Positions 40,601 to 50,389 of a stretch of 64,000 bases of DNA are shown one piece after another. The stretch is from contig NZ_JAJTTF010000001.1 in NCBI RefSeq assembly GCF_021341785.1, forward strand, positions 453,493 to 517,492. Direction: 5' to 3'. Position 1 is the first letter of the stretch, and every line of letters starts with the position of its first letter. The notes beneath the pieces are model-generated. The model made no database searches, had not been told where the DNA came from, and saw nothing but the letters and a program-made list of their open reading frames with translations. Both the position numbers and the translations under genes were made by a program. This DNA is from Microbacterium sp. Au-Mic1. GTDB lineage: Bacteria > Actinomycetota > Actinomycetes > Actinomycetales > Microbacteriaceae.

Positions 40601-40955
40601 TCGCGCCGATGAGCTCGACGCCGTACTTCTCCAGGATCCCGCGCTCGTGCAGGGCCATCGCGGCGTTGAGCGCCGTCTGACCGCCCAGGGTGGGCAGGAT
40701 CGCGTCCGGCTTCTCCTTGGCGATGATGGTCTCGATGACCTCGGGGGTGATCGGCTCGATGTAGGTCGCGTCCGCGAAGTCGGGATCGGTCATGATCGTG
40801 GCCGGGTTGGAGTTGACCAGGATGACGCGGACGCCGTCCTCGCGCAGCACGCGGCACGCCTGGGTGCCGGAGTAGTCGAACTCGCAGGCCTGACCGATGA
40901 CGATCGGACCGGATCCGATGACGAGGACGGAGTGGATGTCGTCGCGCTTGGGCAT
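37668..40955 (-). CDS. carB: Carbamoyl-phosphate synthase, large subunit
   Basis: 1095 aa. Two homologous ATP-grasp halves ([20 protein letters not shown] and [19 protein letters not shown]), each with its [16 protein letters not shown] or [16 protein letters not shown] motif, then a C-terminal allosteric MGS-like domain (residues about 940-1095). Makes carbamoyl phosphate with CarA. TAATG coupling to carA. Confidence 0.98.
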   Translation of the reverse strand: MPKRDDIHSVLVIGSGPIVIGQACEFDYSGTQACRVLREDGVRVILVNSNPATIMTDPDFADATYIEPITPEVIETIIAKEKPDAILPTLGGQTALNAAMALHERGILEKYGVELIGAKVDAIQKGEDRQIFKQLVLDAGADVAASVICHTMDELLEGAEKLGYPLVVRPSFTMGGLGSGFAYDEQDLRRIGGAGLHDSPTTEVLLEESILGWKEYELELMRDTADNTVVVCSIENVDPVGVHTGDSITVAPALTLTDREYQNLRDIGIDIIRAVGVDTGGCNIQFAVNPENGRVIVIEMNPRVSRSSALASKATGFPIAKLAAKLALGYRLDEIPNDITGVTPASFEPTLDYVVVKAPRFAFEKFPAADATLTTTMKSVGEAMAIGRNYTTALQKALRSLEKRGSSFHWGHEPRSVEELLEVSKTPTDGRIVVLQQALRKGATIEQAFDATAIDPWFIDQMVLINEVAEQIRTAPELDADTIRLGKDHGFSDAQFAELRGLTEAEVRGVRHALGIRPVYKTVDTCAGEFPALTPYHYSSYDSETEVTPSERTKVVIIGSGPNRIGQGVEFDYSCVHASFALSDAGFETVMVNCNPETVSTDYDTSDRLYFEPLTLEDVLEVLHAEAQSGEILGVVCQLGGQTPLGLAKGIEAAGYTVLGTSPEAIDLAEERELFSRLLDDAGLVAPRNGTAIDVDGAVAVAEEIGYPVLVRPSFVLGGRGMEIVYDTPALRDYFVRTAGEVIIEEGKPLLVDRFLDDAIEIDVDALYDGTELYIGGVMEHLEEAGIHSGDSSCTLPPVSLGRTDIDRVREATLAIAEGVGVRGLLNVQFAISAGVLYVIEANPRASRTVPFVSKALGIPLAKAASRILSGTTIAALKDEGLLPENDGSRVPLGSPVSVKEAVLPFKRFRTADGRIVDSVLGPEMRSTGEVMGIDRDFPTAFAKSQAAAYGGTPTSGTVFISVADADKRAVILPAHRLHQLGFTIVATAGTAEILSRNGIPVTVVEKYSETQESGETNIVDLIDQGAIDIIVNTPSGGAARADGYEIRAAAVAADKALFTTIATLGAAVSGMDAADKGFEVRSLQEYAIDRATSR

Positions 40956-42106
40956 TACTTGCTGTCCTTCGTGGAGAGGTGGGCGACGACGACGTCGCGG
41001 AATCGGTCGAAGAGGTAATTGGCGTCGTGGGGACCGGCCGCGGCCTCGGGGTGGTACTGCACCGAGAAGGCCGGGATGTCCAGGGCGCGGAGCCCCTCGA
41101 CGACCTGGTCGTTGAGGCCGACGTGGCTGACCTCGACCTTGCCGTAGCCGTGGGGGCTGTCGAAGGAGCCCTCGATGGGCGCCTCGACGGCGAAGCCGTG
41201 GTTGTGCGCCGTGATCTCGACGCGGCCCGTGGCCTTGTCAAGCACCGGCTGGTTGATGCCGCGGTGGCCGAACGTGAGCTTGTAGGTGCCGAGCCCCAAG
41301 GCCCGGCCGAACAGCTGGTTGCCGAAGCAGATGCCGAAGTACGGCAGACCCGCGTCCAGCACCTCGCGGAGCACCGCGACCTGCGCGTCGGACGCGGACG
41401 GGTCGCCGGGGCCGTTCGAGTAGAACACGGCGACCGGCTCGATCGCGGTGATGTCGGCGAACGTGGAGGCCTGCGGCAGCACGTGCACGTCGAACCCGCG
41501 GGCGGCGAGGTTGTCGAGCGTGGACTGCTTGACGCCGAGGTCGAGCACGGCGAGGTTGCCGATCCGCTCCGACGTCGCGGGCGTGACCTGTGCGGAGGTG
41601 ACGGAGACCGCGGCGGAGAGGTTCTGACCGGCCATCTCGGGCGCCTCGGACACACGGCGCAGCTGCTCATCCGCATCCAGCGCGGCGTCCGCACCGGAGA
41701 AGATGCCGCCGCGCATGGATCCGGCGGAGCGGATGTGCCGCGTGATCGCACGGGTGTCGATTCCGCTGATGCCGACGATCCCGTCGCGCATGAGGGTGTC
41801 ATCGAGTGAGGCGTTCGCGCGCCAGTTCGACACGACCCGCGAGGGGTCGCGCACGATGTACCCGGCGACCCAGATACGGCGGGACTCGGGATCCTCGTCG
41901 TTCATCCCGGTGTTGCCGATGTGCGGCGCGGTCTGCAGCACGATCTGTCCGGCGTAGGACGGGTCGGTGAGCGTCTCCTGGTAGCCGGACATGCCGGTGG
42001 CGAAGACGACCTCGCCGAGAGTCGTGCCGCGGGCGCCGTAGGCGCGTCCGATGTGGCGTGTGCCGTCCTCGAGGACGAGTACGGCGGAGTCGTGCGAAAG
42101 GGTCAT
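40955..42106 (-). CDS. carA: Carbamoyl-phosphate synthase, small subunit
   Basis: 383 aa from the ATG at 42106 (AGGAG upstream); the frame is open further but only as a shadow. N-terminal [20 protein letters not shown] domain and a class I glutamine amidotransferase domain with nucleophile Cys260 in GICFGNQ and [12 protein letters not shown]. Provides ammonia to CarB. Confidence 0.97.
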   Translation of the reverse strand: MTLSHDSAVLVLEDGTRHIGRAYGARGTTLGEVVFATGMSGYQETLTDPSYAGQIVLQTAPHIGNTGMNDEDPESRRIWVAGYIVRDPSRVVSNWRANASLDDTLMRDGIVGISGIDTRAITRHIRSAGSMRGGIFSGADAALDADEQLRRVSEAPEMAGQNLSAAVSVTSAQVTPATSERIGNLAVLDLGVKQSTLDNLAARGFDVHVLPQASTFADITAIEPVAVFYSNGPGDPSASDAQVAVLREVLDAGLPYFGICFGNQLFGRALGLGTYKLTFGHRGINQPVLDKATGRVEITAHNHGFAVEAPIEGSFDSPHGYGKVEVSHVGLNDQVVEGLRALDIPAFSVQYHPEAAAGPHDANYLFDRFRDVVVAHLSTKDSK

Positions 42107-42642
42107 GCGGATTCTCCTGTCTCGGAGGCAGCGTCCGGGCGCTGCGAGCTGATGAGTCGCTGGAGGTCGGCGAGAGCGGCGCCGGAGGCGTCCGTGTTGC
42201 CGATGTCCCCGGTGATGCGGAGGTAGCTGTCGACGACGGTGCCGTCGTCCGTGCGCCAGACGAGGCGGATCAGCCCGCCCGGTTCGACGGCCCGGTCGAT
42301 CGTGACCGTCGCGAGGTCCGCGCCGATCAGCCGGGTCGAGGCGAGGAACACAGTGGGCGAGCCGTCCAGGCTCAGCGCCGCGCCGCGGTCGGTGATGGTG
42401 AGCTCGCCACGGGCCCGGTACACGAGCGGGCGTACGGCGAGGCGTTCGAGCGAGTGGTCGTGCCGGGTGGTCGCGACGTACAGGGTCTCGTAGCGGGCCC
42501 GGACCTCGGCGTGCTCGGGGACGCCGAGCGGCGCGGTGAGGCCGGAGTCGCGTCGCAGCCGCGCGCGCCATGCCCACACCCCGGCGAGGATGAGCAGCAC
42601 GGCGACGCCGAGGACGACCGCGCCGGCGATCTGCTGGTTCAC
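42103..42642 (-). CDS. Membrane-anchored protein between pyrC and carA (Rv1382-like)
   Basis: 179 aa from a GTG that overlaps the pyrC stop (GTGA). One N-terminal helix ([20 protein letters not shown]) is followed by a soluble beta-rich domain with repeated threonine/arginine strands. A protein of this shape sits in the same place in mycobacteria (Rv1382), without known function. Four-base overlaps on both sides make it a fixed part of the pyr operon. Confidence 0.8.
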   Translation of the reverse strand: MNQQIAGAVVLGVAVLLILAGVWAWRARLRRDSGLTAPLGVPEHAEVRARYETLYVATTRHDHSLERLAVRPLVYRARGELTITDRGAALSLDGSPTVFLASTRLIGADLATVTIDRAVEPGGLIRLVWRTDDGTVVDSYLRITGDIGNTDASGAALADLQRLISSQRPDAASETGESA

Positions 42643-43946
42643 GAGCGCCCCTCGAGGTTCGCGAGCACGCCGTCCTCGAGCGTCACGTAGCCGCGGTGCA
42701 CCGTCCAGAGCACCTTGCCCGGCAGGTCGTGGCCCAGGTACGGCGAGTTCGTGCTCTGGCCGTGCAGGTCGGCCTCGGCGAACACTCCCTGCGCGGCGGC
42801 GTCGTAGAGCGTGAACTCGGCGGGCTGACCCGCGGCGATCGGCGTGCCGTGGCCGGCGAGGGAGCCGATCCGCGCCGGGGCGGAGCTCATGACGCGGGCG
42901 ACGTCGGTCCAATCCAGCAACCCGGTCTGCACCATGGCCTGGTGCACGACCCGCAACGCGGACTCGAGACCGACCATGCCGTTCGCGGCGGCCTGCCACT
43001 CGCACGCCTTCGCCTCACTCGGGTGCGGGGCGTGGTCGGTGGCGACGATGTCGATCGTGCCGTCGGCGAGACCCTCGCGGACCGCGAGCACGTCCTCCTG
43101 GGTGCGCAGCGGCGGGTTGACCTTGAACCGCGCGTCGTAGCCGCGGGCGAGCTCATCGGTCAGCAGCAGATGATGCGGGGTGACCTCTGCCGTCACCGCC
43201 ACACCGCGCTTCTTGGCCCAGCGGATGAGCTCCACCGAGCCGGCGGTGGACAGGTGGCAGACGTGCAGCCGGGATCCGACGTGCTCCGCGAGCAGGATGT
43301 CGCGCGCGATGATCGACTCCTCGGCGACCGCGGGCCAGCCGACGAGGCCGAGCTCGGCGGACACGGCGCCCTCGTTGAGCTGAGCCCCTTCGGTGAGCCG
43401 CGGGTCCTGCGCATGCTGCGCGATCACGCCGTCGAAGGCCTTCACGTACTCGAGTGCGCGGCGCATGATGAGCGGATCCCACACGCAGAAGCCGTCATCG
43501 CTGAAGACACGGACGTTCGCGCGGGACGAGGCCATGGCGCCGAGTTCGGCGAGCCGCTCCCCCTTCTGCCCGACGGTGACGGCGCCGATGGGCTGCACCG
43601 TGGCGTAGCCGGCGGCCTCGCCGAGGGCGAGCTCCTGCTCGACCACACCGGCGGAGTCGGCGACCGGCGAGGTGTTCGGCATCGCGAACACGGCGGTGAA
43701 GCCGCCGGCGGCGGCCGCGCGGGAGCCGGACAGCACGGTCTCGCTGGCTTCGAAGCCGGGCTCGCGCAGATGCGTGTGCAGGTCGACCAGGCCGGGAAGC
43801 GCGACCAGGCCGTCCGCGTCGACGACGCGAGCGCCGGCGGCGGAGAGGCCGGAGCCGACCTCGGCGATCCGGCCGTCCTGGACCAGGATGTCCGCGGAAT
43901 CAGCGCCGAGGATCCTCGCGCCTCGGAAGAGCAGGCTCTCGGTCAT
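42639..43946 (-). CDS. pyrC: Dihydroorotase
   Basis: 435 aa, type I. Metal ligands in [14 protein letters not shown], the carboxylated-lysine region, [27 protein letters not shown] and the final [11 protein letters not shown] are all visible. Closes carbamoyl aspartate to dihydroorotate. Overlaps pyrB by four bases. Confidence 0.97.
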   Translation of the reverse strand: MTESLLFRGARILGADSADILVQDGRIAEVGSGLSAAGARVVDADGLVALPGLVDLHTHLREPGFEASETVLSGSRAAAAGGFTAVFAMPNTSPVADSAGVVEQELALGEAAGYATVQPIGAVTVGQKGERLAELGAMASSRANVRVFSDDGFCVWDPLIMRRALEYVKAFDGVIAQHAQDPRLTEGAQLNEGAVSAELGLVGWPAVAEESIIARDILLAEHVGSRLHVCHLSTAGSVELIRWAKKRGVAVTAEVTPHHLLLTDELARGYDARFKVNPPLRTQEDVLAVREGLADGTIDIVATDHAPHPSEAKACEWQAAANGMVGLESALRVVHQAMVQTGLLDWTDVARVMSSAPARIGSLAGHGTPIAAGQPAEFTLYDAAAQGVFAEADLHGQSTNSPYLGHDLPGKVLWTVHRGYVTLEDGVLANLEGRS

Positions 43947-44950
43947 CGGTCTCCTCGATTCATCTCGAACTCATCGGTTCCGGGCGTCGTCCCCGCCCTG
44001 GCCGGTTCCGGGCGTTCCCCGGTCAGCAGCAGATACAGCGCCGCCATCCGCACCGACACGCCGTTGGCGACCTGCTCCAGCACGGTGGAGCGAGCGGAAT
44101 CCGCGGCGTCGGAGGAGATCTCCAATCCGCGGTTCATCGGGCCAGGGTGCATCACGATCGTATCGTCGGGCAGCCGTCGCAGCCGGGCCGCGTCGAGTCC
44201 CCAGCGACGGGTGTACTCGCGCTCGCTCGGGAAGAAGGCCGCGTGCATGCGCTCGAGCTGGATGCGCAGCATCATCACGGCGTCCGGCTCCTCGGCCAGC
44301 GCCGTGTCGAGGTCGTACAGCACCCGTGCCGGCCAGGCGGTGACGTCCTGCGGGATCAGCGTCGGCGGGGTGACCAGGGTGACCTCCGCTCCGAGCGTGG
44401 CGAGCAGCCAGACATTCGAGCGTGCGACCCGGGAGTGCAGCACGTCGCCGACGATGACCACGCGCACGCCGCTGAGGTCGCGACCGCGGCTGTCCGCCCC
44501 GAAGCGGCGCTTGCGGATCGTGTACGCGTCGAGCAGAGCCTGCGTCGGATGCTCGTGCGTGCCGTCTCCGGCGTTCACGACGCCCGCAGAGATCCAGCCG
44601 CTCGTCGCGAGGGTGCGCGGCGCGCCGGAGGCGGGGTGACGCACGACGACGGCGTCCGCGCCGATCGCCTGCAGCGTCTGAGCGGTGTCCTTGAGGCTCT
44701 CGCCCTTGGAGACGCTGGAGCCCTTGGCGGCGAAGTTGATCACGTCGGCGGAGAGGCGCTTCGCGGCGGCCTCGAACGAGATCCGCGTGCGCGTGGAATC
44801 CTCGAAGAAGAGGTTCACCACGGTCTTGCCGCGCAGCGTCGGCAGCTTCTTGACCTCGCGGGACTGCGTGTCGGCCATGTCCTCGGCGATGTCCAGGATC
44901 CGCAGTGCGTCCTCGCGCGCGAGCGTGCGCGTGTCGAGCAGGTGCCTCAT
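43943..44950 (-). CDS. pyrB: Aspartate carbamoyltransferase catalytic subunit
   Basis: 335 aa. Carbamoyl phosphate loop [23 protein letters not shown] and [12 protein letters not shown] are present. First committed step of pyrimidine synthesis. No pyrI regulatory subunit is present, as expected outside the enterobacteria. ATGA coupling to pyrR. Confidence 0.97.
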   Translation of the reverse strand: MRHLLDTRTLAREDALRILDIAEDMADTQSREVKKLPTLRGKTVVNLFFEDSTRTRISFEAAAKRLSADVINFAAKGSSVSKGESLKDTAQTLQAIGADAVVVRHPASGAPRTLATSGWISAGVVNAGDGTHEHPTQALLDAYTIRKRRFGADSRGRDLSGVRVVIVGDVLHSRVARSNVWLLATLGAEVTLVTPPTLIPQDVTAWPARVLYDLDTALAEEPDAVMMLRIQLERMHAAFFPSEREYTRRWGLDAARLRRLPDDTIVMHPGPMNRGLEISSDAADSARSTVLEQVANGVSVRMAALYLLLTGERPEPARAGTTPGTDEFEMNRGDR

Positions 44951-45486
44951 TCGTCCCCTCCCTCGATCGAGACGAACTCCTCGCCGTCGTCCTCGCGCAG
45001 GCGCACGTTGACCCGCTCCGTGCGGGACGAGGGGATGTTCTTGCCGACGAAGTCGGGGCGGATCGGCAGTTCGCGGTGCCCGCGGTCGACGAGGATCGCG
45101 AGGCGGACCACGGCCGGGCGTCCGATCGACTGCAGCGCGTCGAGAGCCGCGCGGATGCTGCGGCCGGAGAAGAGCACGTCATCGACGAGCACGACGGTCT
45201 TGCCGTCGATCCCGCCGGCGGGGATGTCCGTGCGGTGCGGCGACCGAGTCGGATGCTTCGCGAGATCATCGCGGAACAGCGTCACGTCGAGCGATCCGAC
45301 CGGGACGGCGATCTGCGCGATCTCGGTGATCAGCAGCGCGAGCCGCTCGGCGAGCGGGACCCCGCGGGTCGGGATGCCCAGGAGGACCAGATCCTCCGCT
45401 CCTCGGTTGGATTCGAGGATCTCGTGGGCGATGCGCGTCAAGGCGCGCCTGATGTCGGCTTCCTGCAGCACGATACGTGCGCTCAT
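44947..45486 (-). CDS. pyrR: PyrR, pyrimidine operon regulator / uracil phosphoribosyltransferase-like
   Basis: 179 aa. PRPP-binding loop [21 protein letters not shown] and the [13 protein letters not shown] segment define PyrR. It binds a hairpin in pyr mRNA when UMP is high. A matching hairpin sits over its own ribosome-binding site (45497-45527). First gene of pyrR-pyrB-pyrC-(Rv1382-like)-carA-carB-pyrF-gmk-rpoZ. Confidence 0.96.
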   Translation of the reverse strand: MSARIVLQEADIRRALTRIAHEILESNRGAEDLVLLGIPTRGVPLAERLALLITEIAQIAVPVGSLDVTLFRDDLAKHPTRSPHRTDIPAGGIDGKTVVLVDDVLFSGRSIRAALDALQSIGRPAVVRLAILVDRGHRELPIRPDFVGKNIPSSRTERVNVRLREDDGEEFVSIEGGDE

Positions 45487-45496
45487 CTGCCGGCTC

Positions 45497-45527
45497 CCTT
45501 CTCCGCCTCACAGGACGGTGTTAAAGG
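45497..45527 (-). promoter_or_regulatory. PyrR-binding loop in the pyrR leader
   Basis: On the minus strand the leader holds ACCGTCCTGTGAGGCGG, which fits the PyrR-binding consensus (GUCC-N-GUGAGGC in a hairpin loop closed by CCG/CGG), with outer CCTT/AAGG pairs. The AAGGGAG ribosome-binding site forms the 3' flank of the hairpin, 5-10 bases before the ATG. PyrR bound here would block translation, the mechanism described for mycobacteria; I see no terminator/antiterminator pair. Confidence 0.75.
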
Positions 45528-45547
45528 TTGCTTCTGAGGATGCCCCC

Positions 45548-45553
45548 AGTCTA
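45548..45553 (-). promoter_or_regulatory. Probable -10 element (TAGACT) of the pyr operon
   Basis: TAGACT upstream of the PyrR loop; transcription starting six to seven bases later would give a leader of about 55 bases containing the whole hairpin. No clear -35. Confidence 0.4.
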
Positions 45554-45598
45554 GCCGAGGCGTCTCGGGGGCGACGACACCACGACGTCGCGCGGAAC

Positions 45599-47179
45599 TC
45601 AGGAGGCTTCGCTGAGAGCGGCCTCGGTCACCGGATCGATCTGCTTCGCGCGGATCGGGTGGCCCGCGGTGGAGAGGCACCGGCCGGTCTTCAGATCCCA
45701 CTTCCAGTCGTGCATGCTGCACGTGAGCACGCCGTCCTCGTCGATGGATCCCGTGCGGGTCAGGTCGGCACGCAGGTGCGGGCACCGGCGCTGCACGACC
45801 CAGTCGCCGATCTCGGCGTCCTCGGTCTGATCGGTCTGCTCCTGATACCAGTTCTCGACGTACTCGATCCGGTCGACCGACAGGCACTTCAGGAACGTCG
45901 TGAGGAACTCGTTGAACTTGCCGCTGCGACCCACGGAGAACTGCATGGACAGGAAGATCGAGTTGGACCAGTCGATCTCATGGTCTGCGATGTTCGTGGA
46001 GACGAGATCCGCGGGGATCGTGTACCAGTAGATGCACTCCTCCCCCGCGTACTCGCGCACCTTGGCCCGGGGGAAGTCCACGACCATGTCCAGTTCCCCG
46101 ATGCGGAACCGGACGTTGCCGCCGACGCCCAGGCGGATGGTGCGCGACTTCTTCAGGAGCGGCTCCCACCACTCCTTGATCGCAGCGAGCATCTCGTCGG
46201 GATTCAGGATCGGCGAGCGACGCGCTTCCTCATCGCGGATCTCCTGCTGCCGGCTCGCGCGCTGCTCGTCGAGGTAGTCCCACTTCTCGTCGAAGATGTG
46301 GCGCAGTTCGTCCTCGGAGTACAGGGTCTGCTCGACCGAGGCGACCTGACGCTCCTCGAGTGTCACGACGGTGCCGGGCACGAACAGGTGCCCGTCGAAC
46401 TGCGGCGCGAGCTCGTTCATGTGGGCGAGGAACTGCTTCTGGTCCGTGAAGATCGACTCGCCGTTGCGGCCGATGCCGTTGAAGTCGAACAGCTCGTCGC
46501 GCAGGAACATCGGCGGGCCCGCCATCGGGAACACGTGCGGCGCATCGACCTTCTCGATGTAGTACATCGCACGCTTGTTCTGCGCCTCGCGCTTGAGGCG
46601 GGCGAAGTTCTGCTTGGCGTCCAGTGGAAGGTCGTAGACCATCGGCCACCAGATCGCGCCCGAGACCTGCGTGAAGTACGCGTCCGGCCGGCCGAACTTC
46701 AGCAGCTTCTCGAGATCGAGCGGGTGCGAGTCGTTCTGGTTCAGCACGGAGCCGGAGCCGTCGTCGACGCTCAGCGAGGAGTCGCCGATCGGACCGTCGC
46801 TCGGGGCGCGCAGTGGGGTGACCATGATCTTCAGCGCGCCGCGCTCGATGACCTCACCGGCCGGAGCGTAGGTGATGTTGTCGTAGCCGAGCGCGCGCAG
46901 GTCGCGTTCGAGGTCATCGGTCGGATACTCGGGCAGGAGCACCTCGATGTCTTTGCGGATGTACTGCTCGAGCAGCCGGGGGTCGAAGTGGTCGCGGTGC
47001 CGGTGCGACACGTAGAGGAAGTCCGCCTCGCGACCGAAGCGCTCCCAGTCGAGCCCGCGGTTGTCGGGGAAGGGGAACCAGGATCCATAGAAGGAGGGTC
47101 CGAGGACCGGGTCGCAGATGATGTTCCCGCCGACCGTCTCGATGAACATCCCGGCATGCCCGAGTCCCGTGATCCGCAT
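45599..47179 (-). CDS. Metallo-beta-lactamase-fold / Rieske 2Fe-2S fusion protein
   Basis: 526 aa from the ATG at 47179 (GGAGGAGAGAC upstream). The N-terminal half is a metallo-beta-lactamase-like domain, with ITGLGHAGMFIE and SHRHRDHFD (about residues 58-66). The C-terminal end has a Rieske centre: CPHLR near 465 and CSMHDW near 486 (C-x-H ... C-x2-H). CMP-Neu5Ac hydroxylases carry the same two folds in the reverse order. An oxygenase or reductase acting on a phosphorylated or amino-sugar-like substrate is conceivable, but this is inference. It lies between pyrR and a SNF2 helicase. Confidence 0.8.
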   Translation of the reverse strand: MRITGLGHAGMFIETVGGNIICDPVLGPSFYGSWFPFPDNRGLDWERFGREADFLYVSHRHRDHFDPRLLEQYIRKDIEVLLPEYPTDDLERDLRALGYDNITYAPAGEVIERGALKIMVTPLRAPSDGPIGDSSLSVDDGSGSVLNQNDSHPLDLEKLLKFGRPDAYFTQVSGAIWWPMVYDLPLDAKQNFARLKREAQNKRAMYYIEKVDAPHVFPMAGPPMFLRDELFDFNGIGRNGESIFTDQKQFLAHMNELAPQFDGHLFVPGTVVTLEERQVASVEQTLYSEDELRHIFDEKWDYLDEQRASRQQEIRDEEARRSPILNPDEMLAAIKEWWEPLLKKSRTIRLGVGGNVRFRIGELDMVVDFPRAKVREYAGEECIYWYTIPADLVSTNIADHEIDWSNSIFLSMQFSVGRSGKFNEFLTTFLKCLSVDRIEYVENWYQEQTDQTEDAEIGDWVVQRRCPHLRADLTRTGSIDEDGVLTCSMHDWKWDLKTGRCLSTAGHPIRAKQIDPVTEAALSEAS

Positions 47180-47205
47180 GTCTCTCCTCCTGTGTGGACC
47201 TGTCG

Positions 47206-47211
47206 ATCCTA
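47206..47211 (-). promoter_or_regulatory. Probable -10 element (TAGGAT) of the Rieske fusion gene
   Basis: TAGGAT 26 bases before the ATG, followed by a GGAGGAG ribosome-binding site, i.e. a normal short leader. Confidence 0.4.
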
Positions 47212-47287
47212 CCCGGGCGGCTCGGCGCGGTCCTGGAGGCGGCCCGTGCAAAACCCGATCAGGTGGCGCTCTCCAGGGTCCCGAAGG

Positions 47288-50233
47288 TCAACTGAGGAGC
47301 TCGCGGATGTCGTCCGCGGTGAGCGACTGCGCGAACAGGTCCTCATCGTCCAGCACGGCGGAGAACAGGCGCGCTTTGCGCTGCTGCAGGGCGAGCACCT
47401 TCTCCTCGATCGTGCCCTCGGCGATCATGCGGTAGACGAAGACGCGGTTCTGCTGCCCGATCCGGTGCGCGCGGTCGGCGGCCTGCGCCTCGGCGGCAGG
47501 ATTCCACCACGGGTCGAGCAGGAAGACGTAGTCGGCCTCGGTGAGCGTGAGCCCGGTGCCGCCCGCCTTGAGGCTGAGCAGGAAGGCGTCCTGATCCCCC
47601 GCCCGGAACTCCTGCACGACGCGGTCCCTGTCCCTGGTGGAACCGTCGAGGTACGAGATCCGCAGGCCGGCGCGACGCAGCCGCTCGGCGGCCAGGCCCA
47701 GGAACGACGTGAACTGGCTGAACACGAGGGCTCTGTGCCCCTCGGCGCGCAGCTCGAGGAGCCGTTCGACGAGCTCCTCGAGCTTGCGGGAGGCGATGCC
47801 GGCGTCGTCGGGCTCGATCAGCCCCGGAGCCAGGCTCAACATGCGCAGCATGGTGAGCGAGCGGAACACGATGAACCGCTGCCGGTCGAGGTCGGGCAGC
47901 AGCCCGAGGATCTTCTGCCGCTCGCGCTGCAGCACCGTGTCGTAGCGATGCCGGTGCGCGGGGGCGAGCTCGACGCGCAGCACCTGCTCCTGCCGCTCGG
48001 GGAGATCCCGGGCGACGAGCTCCTTCGTGCGGCGGATGAGGAACGGTCGGATCCGCCGCCGCAGCAGCTCGATGCGCGATCGGCGATAGGGAGCGCCCTC
48101 GGCGTTCTCGGGCACCTTGCCCTGCTCGATGGGCTGGATGAAGTCCTCGCGGAACCTCCGGGACGAGGCGAACAGCCCCGGTGACGTCAGGCTCAGCAGC
48201 GCCCACAGCTCTCCCAGACCGTTCTCCAGCGGGGTGCCCGTCGCGGCGTACACCGCCGTCGCATCGAGCGCAGCGACCGCCTGATGCTGGCGGGTCGCGG
48301 GGTTCTTCACGTTCTGCGCCTCGTCGACGACCACGCCCGACCACGGGCGGCGCGCGAACTCCTCCGCGTCCAGGCGCAGCACGGTGTACGAGGTGATGAC
48401 GAGGTCCGCGCCGCCGATGTGGGAGGCGAGGTCGACGCCGTGCGCGTCGCGGGTCCGCCCGGCGACGACGACGCGGAGCCCCGGCGCGAACCGCTCGGCC
48501 TCACGCTCCCAGACCGGAAGCACCGAGGTGGGCGCGACGACCAGCCACGGGGCGGCTCCGTCGGCAGCGCTCGCACGGGCGTGCGCGATGAGCGCGAGCA
48601 GCTGCAGGGTCTTGCCGAGCCCCATGTCGTCGGCGAGGATTCCGCCGAGGCGGTGCTGCCACAGCCGTGCCAGCCGCGTGAACCCCTCCTGCTGGTAGGG
48701 GCGCAGTGCGGCCGTGATGGCGGCGGGGACGGGAACCGGGGCCTCGCCGGGGGCGGCCTTCAGGTCGTCGACGGCGGCGCGCCACGTTCGTGCGGCCTGG
48801 GTCTCGTCCGCGAGATCCTCGAAGTCCTCCCACAGGGCGAGGTGGGTGCGCGCGATCCTCGGCCCCGTCTCCCACTCCGCGAGTTCGGCGGCCTCGTCCA
48901 GCAGCTCCTTGAGCCGGTCGAAGGCGGGGTGGCGCAGCGAGAACCAGGTGTTGTCGACGAGCTTGAGCTTGCCCTGGCGGAGGGCGAGCGCCCGGAACAG
49001 CGGCTCGAAGGGGATCGTCCTCCCGTCGATCCGCACCAGGATGCCGAGCTCGAACCAGTCCGGATCCGTGCTCTCGACGGTGCTCACGGTGATCGCCGGA
49101 TCGCCGGTGAGCTCCGCGTAGCTGCGCGGCGTACCGGTCGTCTCGCTGACGAAGCCGCGCGCTTCGAGGGCCGGCACGAGGTGCGAGACGAACTCGGCCG
49201 CGTCGGCGTCGCGCAGTGTGCCCGCGAGGAGGAACGGCAGTCCGGTGACCTCGCTCCACGCCGCGAGCACGGAAGGACGCAGCCTCCCTTCCACGGCGTC
49301 GTCCCGGATCCCGGCCCCGGCGGCGCGCTCGTCGAGGGGGAAACGCGCGTAGCCCGGGTAGTCCCAGTGCAGTCGGTACGCCACGACGTCGTCGGGGCGG
49401 AAGTCGACGACGAGGAGGGGAACGGGCTTCGGCGGCGGGGGCAGTGTGACCCCGCGTCCCGGGCGCACGGCGGCGCCGCGCAGGATCATCGGATAACCGT
49501 CCCGGAAGAAGGCCTTCCTGTCGACGGGAGCGACCGTCAACCCCGCCGGCGACTCCAGGAGCGCCCTGGCGCCGTCGGTCACCGGCACCGGTCCGACCAC
49601 GAGATCGATCCTCTTGCCGACGACGCGGTGCGCGTACACGCCGCCGGACCCCACCGCCCGCGTCGCCGCGGCGGGGAACGACTCGCCTGCCGCGTCCGCC
49701 GAGGCGGACAGGAGGAGCCCGCCGCCGTCCGCGGCGATGTCCACCACGATCCGCAGCTCGTCCGACCACCTGAGCTGGGTATTGCGCTCGGTCGCGACCA
49801 TCCCGATTCCCGCGGCCGCCGCAGCCTGCAGGTGGGGCCAGAGAAGCGGTGACGCCACCGGATCCAGCAGCAGCCAGTCCCCCGCGGTCCCGGACAGCAG
49901 CGAATCGCGCGAGATGCTCAGCAGGTCGGCGAACCAACGCGAGTGCCCCGCGTCGTAGCGCGTGCCGGGACGGCGGACCGCATCCCAGTCGGCATCGGCC
50001 TGCACCCAGGCGGTTCCGGCGTCGTTGCGCCGCAGCGGACGGACGGCGAGGAACAGCTCGCCCGGATCCTTGACCAGGTCCCGCGCGGTGGCCGTGCGAA
50101 GGGGGCGAGACCCCCAGTGCCGGGCGTCGGCGCGGTCTCGCCGGCGAAGCTCGACCCCGAGCGCCAGCGGAGCACCGCTCGCTCGGGTGGAAGGCAACAG
50201 CACGCGCCAGTCGTCGGCTTCAGCGGAGGTCAT
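47288..50233 (-). CDS. SNF2/DEAD-box family helicase-like ATPase
   Basis: 981 aa. The last 470 residues form a SNF2 motor: DDMGLGKTLQLLALIAHA (Walker A), VVVDEAQNVKNP (DEAQ box), GTPLENGLGELW, RRTKE, VFSQFTSFLGL, SLKAGGTGLTLTEAD and DRAHRIGQ. The first about 500 residues are a domain without an evident name, found in bacterial SNF2 proteins of this size. These proteins remodel DNA-protein or RNA polymerase complexes. No restriction or other defence genes surround it. Confidence 0.88.
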   Translation of the reverse strand: MTSAEADDWRVLLPSTRASGAPLALGVELRRRDRADARHWGSRPLRTATARDLVKDPGELFLAVRPLRRNDAGTAWVQADADWDAVRRPGTRYDAGHSRWFADLLSISRDSLLSGTAGDWLLLDPVASPLLWPHLQAAAAAGIGMVATERNTQLRWSDELRIVVDIAADGGGLLLSASADAAGESFPAAATRAVGSGGVYAHRVVGKRIDLVVGPVPVTDGARALLESPAGLTVAPVDRKAFFRDGYPMILRGAAVRPGRGVTLPPPPKPVPLLVVDFRPDDVVAYRLHWDYPGYARFPLDERAAGAGIRDDAVEGRLRPSVLAAWSEVTGLPFLLAGTLRDADAAEFVSHLVPALEARGFVSETTGTPRSYAELTGDPAITVSTVESTDPDWFELGILVRIDGRTIPFEPLFRALALRQGKLKLVDNTWFSLRHPAFDRLKELLDEAAELAEWETGPRIARTHLALWEDFEDLADETQAARTWRAAVDDLKAAPGEAPVPVPAAITAALRPYQQEGFTRLARLWQHRLGGILADDMGLGKTLQLLALIAHARASAADGAAPWLVVAPTSVLPVWEREAERFAPGLRVVVAGRTRDAHGVDLASHIGGADLVITSYTVLRLDAEEFARRPWSGVVVDEAQNVKNPATRQHQAVAALDATAVYAATGTPLENGLGELWALLSLTSPGLFASSRRFREDFIQPIEQGKVPENAEGAPYRRSRIELLRRRIRPFLIRRTKELVARDLPERQEQVLRVELAPAHRHRYDTVLQRERQKILGLLPDLDRQRFIVFRSLTMLRMLSLAPGLIEPDDAGIASRKLEELVERLLELRAEGHRALVFSQFTSFLGLAAERLRRAGLRISYLDGSTRDRDRVVQEFRAGDQDAFLLSLKAGGTGLTLTEADYVFLLDPWWNPAAEAQAADRAHRIGQQNRVFVYRMIAEGTIEEKVLALQQRKARLFSAVLDDEDLFAQSLTADDIRELLS

Positions 50234-50277
50234 GATGATCCATCCTCAGGCAGGCCACGGACAACCGGCCCGGCTTC

Positions 50278-50363
50278 GGGGCGCACTTCAACGTTTTGGG
50301 GCGCAGGATCCCGGGAAAGACCGGGATCCTGCGCCCCAAACGGACGGATACGCCCCAAACGGA
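50278..50363. repeat. Cluster of GGGGCG-core repeats around a 20-bp perfect inverted repeat
   Basis: Four related units: GGGGCGCA at 50278-50285; the left arm TTTGGGGCGCAGGATCCCGG at 50295-50314; its perfect complement at 50321-50340; and a second inverted CGCCCCAAACGGA at 50351-50363, which is a direct repeat of 50332-50344. The cluster fills the gap between nusB and the SNF2 gene. Confidence 0.75.
50295..50340 (-). terminator. Strong hairpin after nusB
   Basis: A 20-bp perfect stem with loop GAAAGA, 50 bases past the nusB stop on the minus strand. It is the probable terminator of efp-nusB. No U-run follows, so it may also have another role. Confidence 0.55.
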
Positions 50364-50389
50364 GCTCCTGGAGATCGTGGTGTGGTCGG

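Noticed and set aside
47288..50233. SNF2 protein as part of a phage-defence island
   Set aside because: Its neighbours are a Rieske fusion protein and housekeeping genes; no nuclease, methylase or other defence component is adjacent.
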